Source of the DNA: an uncultured Kouleothrix sp.
GTDB taxonomy: Bacteria > Chloroflexota > Chloroflexia > Chloroflexales > Roseiflexaceae
Direction: 5' to 3'
Assembly (NCBI GenBank): GCA_937858455.1
Contig: CALLYN010000276.1
Coordinates: 1-5,121 of the forward strand
DNA length: 5,121 bases
Translations under genes and position numbers: made by a program
Notes under the pieces: model-generated
What the model saw: only the letters and a program-made list of their open reading frames with translations
Told to the model about the DNA's origin: nothing
Databases searched by the model: none
Part shown: in pieces, positions 1-4,555 of the stretch
How positions within the stretch are numbered: the stretch's first letter is position 1
How the letters are laid out: every line of letters starts with the position of its first letter

Positions 1-349
1 CGGCGAGGTCGGGCCGCGCCGGGCCTCCGGGCAGCTGTGGCACCGGCCGCTCGGCCGGCGCGAGCGCACTGCTCCAGGGCGCGCTGCTCAGGTGATCGAT
101 GTGGATGGCGATCGGGGCGTTGCCGGCCACGCGCAGTGCCACAAGCTGGGCTGGCAGGCGCGAGCCGCCAATGGCGACGAGTGTGGCGGCCGGGTTTTTA
201 AGCGCGGCGGGCGCGCCATTCCATTCGAGCTGTACCCCGCCGCCCTGCTGGAGCACGCGTGGCGTGTCGGCTGGGGCGGCGCGCGAGGTTGCTGGCAGCA
301 AAAGCCCAAGCAGGAGAAGTGCCAGAATGAGTGGGTTGCGACGTATCAT
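1..349 (-). CDS. N-terminal part of a secreted protein of unknown function (runs off the window)
   Basis: The frame is open from an ATG at 349-347 to base 1, giving 116 complete codons, and the C-terminus lies outside the window. The N-terminus is a clear Sec signal peptide. It has a positive n-region (MIRRNP), a Leu-rich core at residues 7-18 (LILALLLLGLLL), and a likely signal peptidase I site after residue 24 (TSRA|APA). There is no lipobox Cys, so the product is probably released or further anchored by a part not seen. The mature start reads like a beta-rich domain, with GGGVQLEW near residues 36-43 and IGGSRLPAQLVALRV near 60-74. I do not recognise a family with certainty. Similar segments may precede the catalytic domain of secreted peptidases in Chloroflexota, but this is a weak memory and no catalytic residue is present here. 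No Shine-Dalgarno is visible before the ATG. The gene follows the tRNA terminator and has its own promoter (427-435). Confidence 0.8.
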   Translation of the reverse strand, partial: MIRRNPLILALLLLGLLLPATSRAAPADTPRVLQQGGGVQLEWNGAPAALKNPAATLVAIGGSRLPAQLVALRVAGNAPIAIHIDHLSSAPWSSALAPAERPVPQLPGGPARPDLA

Positions 350-399
350 GGTATGTGTTGCGCTATCGCGCGCTGGCTGGCGGTTGCGAGCATCGTCGT

Positions 400-417
400 G
401 CGGCCGCTTCGGGCCGC
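400..417 (-). other. GC-rich stem-loop at the predicted 5' end of the secreted-protein mRNA
   Basis: The arms GCGGCC (400-405) and GGCCGC (412-417) pair perfectly over 6 bp around a 6-nt loop. From the -10 box at 427-432, transcription should start near 420, so the stem would begin about 3 nt from the mRNA 5' end. Stems in that position are known to protect bacterial mRNAs from 5'-dependent decay. Here that role is inference, because GC-rich DNA makes short stems like this by chance. Confidence 0.35.
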
Positions 418-426
418 CACACGTCG

Positions 427-435
427 AGTATATCA
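427..435 (-). promoter_or_regulatory. Extended -10 promoter for the secreted-protein gene
   Basis: On the minus strand the sequence reads TGATATACT. This is a TATACT -10 hexamer (427-432) preceded by the TGn element (433-435), in an otherwise GC-rich stretch. A partial -35 (TTGCCG) lies 15 bp upstream, too close to be ideal, but extended -10 promoters depend little on a -35. The predicted start is near 420, giving a leader of about 70 nt to the ATG at 349. Confidence 0.6.
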
Positions 436-493
436 CGCGCTTCGGGCCGGCAATCGTAACAAACCAATGACAAAATCTGCAGCGACAGACAGC

Positions 494-524
494 AAAAAGC
501 CCGCCTGGTAGTGCCAGGCAGGCT
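494..524 (-). terminator. Rho-independent terminator after the tRNA
   Basis: On the minus strand the arms AGCC and GCCTGG (524-514) pair with CCAGGC and GGCT (508-498). One C/A mismatch interrupts the stem, the loop is 5 nt, and five T residues follow (498-494). It begins about 20 nt after the tRNA CCA end and points the same way. On the plus strand the stem is followed by only two Ts, so it is best read as a one-way terminator for the tRNA transcript. It insulates the downstream secreted-protein gene. Confidence 0.88.
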
Positions 525-544
525 TGTGCTGCGCTTTACCGGGT

Positions 545-620
545 TGGTGCCGGTGACTGGACTTGAACCAGTGACCTAGCGATTATGAGTCGCTCGCTCT
601 AACCACTGAGCTACACCGGC
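545..620 (-). tRNA. tRNA with anticodon CAT, probably tRNA-Ile2 (lysidine type), otherwise elongator tRNA-Met
   Basis: The complete cloverleaf runs from 620 to 545. The acceptor stem is GCCGGTG/CACCGGC, with no mismatch. The D arm is GCTC-AGTGGTTA-GAGC and the anticodon arm AGCGA-CTCATAA-TCGCT, with anticodon CAT at 587-585. The variable loop is AGGTC and the T arm ACTGG-TTCAAGT-CCAGT. The discriminator is A (548) and the 3' CCA is encoded (547-545). It is not the initiator tRNA: pair 1-72 is G-C and the three G-C pairs of the initiator anticodon stem are absent. The D arm is identical to E. coli tRNA-Ile2 as I remember it, and the anticodon and T arms are nearly so. That tRNA has its C34 converted to lysidine by TilS and reads AUA. 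E. coli Ile2 carries C4 and C5 in the acceptor stem, while this one has G4 and G5, so the identity is likely but not settled. Confidence 0.96.
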
Positions 621-630
621 ATTTCGGCAT

Positions 631-656
631 AAAAGAAACGCAATCACATAATTGCG
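631..656 (-). terminator. Terminator-like hairpin with T-rich tail between the M20 gene and the tRNA
   Basis: On the minus strand CGCAAT (656-651) pairs with ATTGCG (644-639) around a 6-nt loop, and TTTCTTTT (638-631) follows. A G-T pair can lengthen the stem to 7 bp. It starts 34 bp after the M20 stop codon and could end that transcript, but half of the stem is A-T, so it should be weak. It also lies downstream of the predicted tRNA start (about 658), so the same hairpin would form in the tRNA 5' leader. Terminator, processing signal and chance are all possible. Confidence 0.5.
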
Positions 657-664
657 CGGGGTGT

Positions 665-693
665 ATGCTACCATAAGTGCCTGCGGATGTCAA
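665..693 (-). promoter_or_regulatory. Near-consensus sigma-70-type promoter for the tRNA gene
   Basis: On the minus strand a perfect -35 box TTGACA (693-688) is followed by a 17-bp spacer and the -10 hexamer TAGCAT (670-665), which carries an extended TGG just before it (673-671). Start should fall near 658, about 38 nt before the mature tRNA 5' end. The TGA inside TTGACA is the stop codon of the M20 homologue, so the gene end and the promoter share bases. The exact -35, ideal spacing and TGn element together make this the best promoter in the window. Confidence 0.82.
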
Positions 694-2030
694 ACCGGCG
701 GGGCGGCGCAGGCGTACATCAGCTCGATCAGCAGCTGGCCGTGGCGAATGAGATCGGGCAGCGGGATGTGCTCGTTTGGTGCGTTGGTGGCGCTGTCGGG
801 GCGGGCACAGCCGACTGCAGCCACAGGCACGCCGAGCGCCTCGGCGAAAAAAAACAGCGGCTGATGAAATGGGCCTTGTGGCAGAAGCGGCAGCGGCGCG
901 CTGTACAGGTTCTCGCCGACCAGCCGCAGGCGCTCGATGAACGGGTGCTCGAAGGCGGTATGTACGCCGGGGTAGCCGCCGGGCAGCCGTTCGACCTCGA
1001 TATCGGCCATGGATTTGGCGTCCAGGTGGGCGCGCAGCATGTCGGCGATCGCCTGGGGGTGCTGGCGCGGCACCAGCTGAAAATCGAGCCGCGCCGCCGC
1101 CGCCACTGGAATGATCGGCAGGTCGCTGGCCGGCTCGACGCTCAGGTCGGCCACGTTGCAGGTTGGCAGGGTGGCCTCGGTGCGCACAAGCGCGGCGCCT
1201 TCCAGCTCGAACAGAAACTGGTCGAGCTGCCAGGCACGCTTGCGGGCGGCCTCGTCCATCTGCAGCTGGCGCATGGTCTGGTTCTCGCTGCGGCTTGGCC
1301 CCTCGACATCGTCGTAGAAACCGTCGATCAGCACTTCTTCCTGGTCGCTCTTCAGCTGGCCGAGCGCCCACAGCAGCCGCCAGAGCGGGTTGGCGACGCT
1401 GGTGGCCAGGCCGGGCGGCAGCGCCTGGTTGGTGCCGCGCGCGCGCATCCGCACCTGCAGCAGCCCCTTGGCGCCGGTGTAGCAGAACGGCCGGTCGTCG
1501 GCGTCACGCTCGCCACCGGTCGACAGGCAGGCGTCGGCCTTGAACAGCGCGTGCGCTTCGGCCACCGCCGCGCCTAGGCTCGGGCTGCCGCTGAGCGCTT
1601 CGCCCTCGGCCAGCACCACCACGCCGCACGGCAGCTCGCCTTCGGTGGCCAGCAGGGTGGCGAGCGCGCTGAGGTGCGCCGCCAGCGGGCCTTTGCCATC
1701 GGCCACGCCGCGGCCGTAGAGCGTGCCCTCGCGCTCGGCTAGCTGGAAGGGCTCGTGGTTCCAGGCGCGCCACGGGCCGGCCGGCGCGACGTCGTAGTGG
1801 TGGTACAGCAGCAGTGTGAAAGGCGTACGGCCGGGGCGGCGGCCGACGACGATCGGGGCGCCGGGGCTCGCCAGCGTCGTCACGTGAAGCTGGTGCGCGC
1901 GCATCACGGCGGCCACCCGCGCGGCTGCGGCGGCCAGCCCCTCGGGCTGGCCAGGGCTGCCCGGCACGTTGATCAGCTGCGCCAGATCGCTCAGCAGGCG
2001 ATCGGTCGAGATGCGGGCAGGTTCTGTCAC
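690..2030 (-). CDS. M20-family metallopeptidase homologue lacking most active-site residues (predicted pseudoenzyme)
   Basis: The protein is 446 aa from a GTG start at 2030-2028, close to the usual 440-470 aa of M20 dipeptidase-like enzymes. The order is an N-terminal half of the catalytic domain (to about 190), a dimerisation domain (about 190-310), and a C-terminal half. Two family signatures are clear: LLLYHHYDV with H78 and D80, and YGRGVADGKG with D111 and K113. GFYDDV (238-242) and NAPNEHI (416-422) also belong to the family. However, EGEEEIGS of active enzymes is EGEALSGS here (142-149), so the catalytic Glu is A145 and a metal-binding Glu is L146. The Asp ligand is T171, the DLHSG His is Pro (ALPPG, 203-207), the Arg of FRLVP is Q318, and the last His ligand is N416. 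Active M20 enzymes hydrolyse peptide or amide bonds with a two-zinc centre, which could not form here as in active members. No signal peptide is seen, so it is cytosolic. Start choice rests on GGAG six bases upstream and a promoter that leaves no room for a longer N-terminus. The intact frame argues against a pseudogene. Confidence 0.9.
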   Translation of the reverse strand: MTEPARISTDRLLSDLAQLINVPGSPGQPEGLAAAAARVAAVMRAHQLHVTTLASPGAPIVVGRRPGRTPFTLLLYHHYDVAPAGPWRAWNHEPFQLAEREGTLYGRGVADGKGPLAAHLSALATLLATEGELPCGVVVLAEGEALSGSPSLGAAVAEAHALFKADACLSTGGERDADDRPFCYTGAKGLLQVRMRARGTNQALPPGLATSVANPLWRLLWALGQLKSDQEEVLIDGFYDDVEGPSRSENQTMRQLQMDEAARKRAWQLDQFLFELEGAALVRTEATLPTCNVADLSVEPASDLPIIPVAAAARLDFQLVPRQHPQAIADMLRAHLDAKSMADIEVERLPGGYPGVHTAFEHPFIERLRLVGENLYSAPLPLLPQGPFHQPLFFFAEALGVPVAAVGCARPDSATNAPNEHIPLPDLIRHGQLLIELMYACAAPPV

Positions 2031-2036
2031 ATGCCG

Positions 2037-2040
2037 CTCC
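2037..2040 (-). promoter_or_regulatory. Ribosome binding site fixing the GTG start of the M20 homologue
   Basis: GGAG on the minus strand stands 6 nt before the GTG at 2030-2028. The frame stays open another 345 bases upstream, but that part overlaps the divergent lipoprotein gene and lies before the predicted transcription start (about 2054). This site therefore decides for the GTG. Confidence 0.7.
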
Positions 2041-2060
2041 AGTATGGCGAGAATGCGGTC

Positions 2061-2069
2061 ATTATAACA
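2061..2069 (-). promoter_or_regulatory. Extended -10 promoter (TGTTATAAT) for the M20 homologue
   Basis: The minus strand carries a perfect TATAAT (2066-2061) with the extended TGT element before it (2069-2067). No good -35 is seen at 16-18 bp, as is common for extended -10 promoters. Start should be near 2054, giving a short leader of about 24 nt that includes the GGAG site. Confidence 0.75.
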
Positions 2070-2089
2070 CAGTGCCTTCGGCCGGCTGG

Positions 2090-2119
2090 TTGGACAAATT
2101 CGCCCAAACAGGGTAGACT
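2090..2119 (+). promoter_or_regulatory. Probable promoter of the substrate-binding lipoprotein gene
   Basis: TTGGAC (2090-2095) and TAGACT (2114-2119) match the -35 and -10 consensus moderately at an 18-bp spacing. Start should fall near 2126, about 27 nt before the first ATG. The boxes lie back to back with the divergent M20 promoter (2061-2069), so the two could share a regulator. A short imperfect hairpin, ACTCGG and CTGAGT (2117-2132), overlaps the start region and could be an operator half-site pair, but the evidence is thin. Confidence 0.5.
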
Positions 2120-2152
2120 CGGTCGGCTGAGTATGGCATTGTTCTACGACAT

Positions 2153-3976
2153 ATGGTAACAAACGCTGTGATCCGATATCGACATATGCTCCGCTGGCTC
2201 GGTATTGTGGTTGTGCTGGCGCTGCTGCCGGCAGGCTGCGCGATCGAAGGCGGGGTTCCGAATAGCGCGGCCACGCCCAGCCCTGCGCCGATTGGCCAGG
2301 CGCCCACGCGCGCGGCCGCTGCCACCGCCACCCCGCCGGCCGAAACCTGGACGGTGGGCCTGCTTGACCAGCCACGCACGCTGCTGCCCTACCAGGCGTC
2401 GATCAGCAGCGCGCGCACCGCCGCGCCGGTCGCCGAGCTGCTGTTCCCCTCCCCGGTGCTGTCGTTCAACTACGGCTACACCGGCACCGGCGTGCTCGAA
2501 CGCATTCCGTCGTTTGAGAATGGCGACGCTGCGGCGCGCAAAGCCGACGTGTACCTCGACGACGCCGGCAGCATCACCACGACGGTCACGCAGATCATCA
2601 CCCAGGTCGATCAGCTGGTGGTCACCTTCCACTGGAACCCCAAGCTGCGCTGGTCGGACGGCCAGCCCGTCACCGCGGACGACTCGGTGTTTGCCTACGA
2701 GAGCGCCAAAGCCGCGCCGCTCAGCGCCGAGATCAGCGACAGGCTCAGCCAGGTGGTGGCGTACGAGCGCGTCGATGACCACACCACGCGCGCGACGCTG
2801 CGGCCCGATTTCACCAGCCCGACGTATTTTCTCAGCTACTGGACGCCGCTGCCGCGCCACTTGCTGGCCAGCACGCCGCCTGAACAGCGCTTCGGCGGTG
2901 AGTTCGCGCGTAAGCCGGTTGGCTATGGCCCATACGCGCTTGAGAGCCGCGACGAGCGCCAGATCGTGCTGCGGCGCAACCCGTACTACTTCGGGCCGCC
3001 CCCGCCAGCCGAGCGCGCCGTGCTGGCGTTCTCGCCGAATATCGAGCTGATGCGCGCTGGCTTGCTGAACGGCAACATCGACGTCGCTGCCGCCGATCGC
3101 CCGACGGCCGAACTTATGCCGGCGCTCGATCAAGATCAGTCGGCCGGGCACCTGCGGGCGATCTACCTGCCCAACCCGAACTGGGAGCATATCGACTTCA
3201 ACCTCGACGTGCCGGATCTGCAGGATGTACGCATCCGCCACGCGATCGCGCTCGGCACCAACCGCGCGGCGATGGCCCAGGCGCTGTTCGCCGGCCACGT
3301 GCCGGTGCTGCAGAGCTGGGTGCTGCCTGGCCAGCCCGAGGCCGCGCCCGCCGACCAGCTGGCGCGCTACGAGTATAACCCCGACGAGGCACGCAAATTG
3401 CTCGACGACGCTGGCTACAAGGCGACGGATACGGGGATGCGCGCCTCGGCCGATGGCATCACGCTCACCTTTACGCTGCTCACCACCGAAAGCACTCCCG
3501 TGCGCCAGCAGATCAGCCAGCTGTTTCAAAACGATATGAAGGCGATCGGCATCGATGTACAGGTTCAGGCGTTGCCCCCCGACGAGCTATTCAGCCCGGA
3601 TGGCCCACTGTTTCAGCGTCAGTTCGACCTGGTGCTGTTTGGCTGGAGCGCCAGCTCGGATCCGGGCGGCCTGCTGCTATGGAGCTGCACGGCCATCCCG
3701 AGCCCCGATAATAATTTTACTGGCGATAACTTTTCCGGCTGGTGCAAGCGCGACGCCAACCGCGCTATACGCGAGGCAGTAACCTCGCTCGACGCCGAGA
3801 AGCGCGCGGCCGCGTACCTGCGCCAGCAGCAGCTATGGACGCAAGATCTGCCGGTGCTGCCGCTGTTCCAGCGCCTCAGCGTGGTGCTGGTGGCGCCGGG
3901 CGTGCAGGGCCCGCAGCCCGACGCATTGGCGCCGATCACCTGGAATATTGGCGCGTGGAAGCACACGCGGCCCTGA
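2153..3976 (+). CDS. ABC transporter substrate-binding lipoprotein, family 5 (peptide/nickel type)
   Basis: This 607-residue protein is an extracytoplasmic binding protein of the SBP_bac_5 (DppA/OppA) family, which captures oligopeptides or other solutes for an ABC importer. A lipoprotein signal (positive RYRHMLR, core WLGIVVVLALL) ends at Cys29. The lipobox is LPAGC, with Pro at -3, which is unusual. A Pro/Ala/Thr-rich linker follows to about residue 63. Family signatures are FHWNPKLRWSDGQPVTADD (159-177) with VFAYES, PVGYGPYALES (255-265), RRNPYYF (274-280), and NIDVAAADRP near 308-317, then FDLVLFGWSASSDP (491-504). Two cysteines, C512 and C531, flank an IPSPDNNFTGDNFSGW stretch and may form a disulfide. 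No ribosome binding site is evident. In-frame starts at GTG 2168 or ATG 2186 (MLRWLGI, Cys at 18) would give an equally good signal peptide. No permease or ATPase gene adjoins, so partner and ligand are unknown. Confidence 0.92.
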   Translation: MVTNAVIRYRHMLRWLGIVVVLALLPAGCAIEGGVPNSAATPSPAPIGQAPTRAAAATATPPAETWTVGLLDQPRTLLPYQASISSARTAAPVAELLFPSPVLSFNYGYTGTGVLERIPSFENGDAAARKADVYLDDAGSITTTVTQIITQVDQLVVTFHWNPKLRWSDGQPVTADDSVFAYESAKAAPLSAEISDRLSQVVAYERVDDHTTRATLRPDFTSPTYFLSYWTPLPRHLLASTPPEQRFGGEFARKPVGYGPYALESRDERQIVLRRNPYYFGPPPPAERAVLAFSPNIELMRAGLLNGNIDVAAADRPTAELMPALDQDQSAGHLRAIYLPNPNWEHIDFNLDVPDLQDVRIRHAIALGTNRAAMAQALFAGHVPVLQSWVLPGQPEAAPADQLARYEYNPDEARKLLDDAGYKATDTGMRASADGITLTFTLLTTESTPVRQQISQLFQNDMKAIGIDVQVQALPPDELFSPDGPLFQRQFDLVLFGWSASSDPGGLLLWSCTAIPSPDNNFTGDNFSGWCKRDANRAIREAVTSLDAEKRAAAYLRQQQLWTQDLPVLPLFQRLSVVLVAPGVQGPQPDALAPITWNIGAWKHTRP

Positions 3977-4024
3977 CATGCCGATCGGGTGACGCGCGGC
4001 CCGCCGCAGCGTTATCTATACAGT

Positions 4025-4041
4025 GCCGCGCTTGGCGCGGC
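4025..4041 (+). other. Perfect GC hairpin between the lipoprotein and VanZ-like genes
   Basis: GCCGCGC (4025-4031) pairs fully with GCGCGGC (4035-4041) around a TTG loop. No T-run follows, so it is not a standard rho-independent terminator. It could trim or protect the 3' end of the lipoprotein message and lower read-through to the next genes. It may also be chance in GC-rich DNA. Confidence 0.4.
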
Positions 4042-4064
4042 GCCTGTAGCCGATCAGCTATGGC

Positions 4065-4071
4065 AGAGGAG
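4065..4071 (+). promoter_or_regulatory. Ribosome binding site of the VanZ-like gene
   Basis: AGAGGAG ends 3 nt before the ATG at 4075, a short but usable spacing. The alternative in-frame ATG at 4060 has no such site upstream, because this purine run would be inside its coding sequence. This favours 4075. Confidence 0.55.
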
Positions 4072-4074
4072 CAC

Positions 4075-4491
4075 ATGGAAACACAAGCAAACTCGCGGCC
4101 CTGGGGGCTGCTCGATACGCTCGCGGCGCGCTGGCTGGCAGTGGCCGCATGGATGGGCCTGATCTTTTTTCTGTCGTCACAGTCGAGCTTGCCGTCGCCC
4201 GACGACCCGTGGCTTGATTTTCTGTTGAAGAAGACGGCGCACGCAACCGTGTTTGGCATCCTGGCGCTGCTGTGGTGGCGCGCCCTGCCGGGGATGCGGC
4301 TGCGCTGGGGCTGGGCCTGGCTGCTGACGGTGCTGTATGCCGTCAGCGATGAGTTTCATCAATCGTTTGTGGCCAATCGCCACCCTGCGGCACGTGATGT
4401 GCTGATCGATGCCTGTGGCGCGGCTGTGATGCTGGCGCTGCTGTGGTGGCGTTTGCGGCGCGGCGCATCCCAGGCGGCTGCCGGGCCGTAG
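4075..4491 (+). CDS. VanZ-like family membrane protein
   Basis: The product is a 138-residue integral membrane protein with four predicted membrane segments, at about 19-37, 54-70, 77-92 and 108-126. The family pattern is complete: FFLSSQSSLPSP after the first segment (31-42), KKTAHATVFGILA (52-64), SDEFHQSFVANRHPAARD (91-108) and IDACGA (111-116). VanZ was named for low-level teicoplanin resistance in enterococci, but most homologues are encoded away from van genes and their biochemical role is unknown. Nothing here indicates glycopeptide resistance. The gene lies 98 bp after the lipoprotein gene and 64 bp before the deaminase gene, on the same strand. An in-frame ATG at 4060 would add five residues (MAEEH). 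The frame is open further back to 3742, but that part overlaps the lipoprotein gene and is not coding in this frame. Confidence 0.9.
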   Translation: METQANSRPWGLLDTLAARWLAVAAWMGLIFFLSSQSSLPSPDDPWLDFLLKKTAHATVFGILALLWWRALPGMRLRWGWAWLLTVLYAVSDEFHQSFVANRHPAARDVLIDACGAAVMLALLWWRLRRGASQAAAGP

Positions 4492-4513
4492 GAAATGGTG
4501 CAGCGGCTGTTCG

Positions 4514-4541
4514 TTTCGCGCGCCGTGCTGCGCGCCGGAAA
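4514..4541 (+). other. Possible leader hairpin touching the deaminase ribosome binding site
   Basis: TTTC with GCGCGC (4514-4523) can pair with GCGCGC and GAAA (4530-4535 and 4538-4541), with a 2-nt bulge and a 6-nt loop. The right arm covers the start of GGAAAAGG (4537-4544), the only purine-rich run before the ATG at 4556. If it forms, the hairpin could limit translation of the deaminase. GCGCGC is self-complementary and common in such DNA, so chance is a serious alternative. Confidence 0.3.
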
Positions 4542-4555
4542 AGGTTTCAACCCGT

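Noticed and set aside
92..511. Plus-strand open frames at 92-511 and 99-470
   Set aside because: They run opposite a gene with a textbook signal peptide, and pass through its promoter and into the tRNA terminator.
687..1577. Plus-strand open frame of 296 codons
   Set aside because: It is antisense to the M20-like gene, has no motifs and no ribosome binding site, and its composition is that of a shadow frame.
690..2030. Pseudogene from frameshift or stop
   Set aside because: The frame is continuous over the full family length, so the active-site losses are point substitutions in an otherwise well-kept protein.
2031..2375. N-terminal extension of the M20-like frame to an ATG at 2375
   Set aside because: It overlaps the divergent gene, precedes the predicted transcription start near 2054, and has no family similarity. 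The GTG at 2030 has GGAG at good spacing.
2144..3529. Long open frame on the minus strand (461 codons) opposite the lipoprotein gene
   Set aside because: It lies antisense to a well-supported family 5 binding protein with several signatures. The translation is Arg-rich and low in recognisable motifs, as expected from GC-rich antisense frames.
4011..4022. TATCTATACA as a promoter for the VanZ-like gene
   Set aside because: The AT-rich run resembles a -10 box, but no acceptable -35 or TGn element is seen at the right distance.
3742..4074. Upstream extension of the VanZ-like frame
   Set aside because: It overlaps the lipoprotein gene in another frame and gives Arg/Ala-rich sequence without similarity. 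The membrane protein pattern begins only after 4075.
4075..4491. Glycopeptide resistance gene
   Set aside because: The VanZ-like family is broad, no vanA/H/X/R/S-type genes are nearby, and membership alone does not show resistance.
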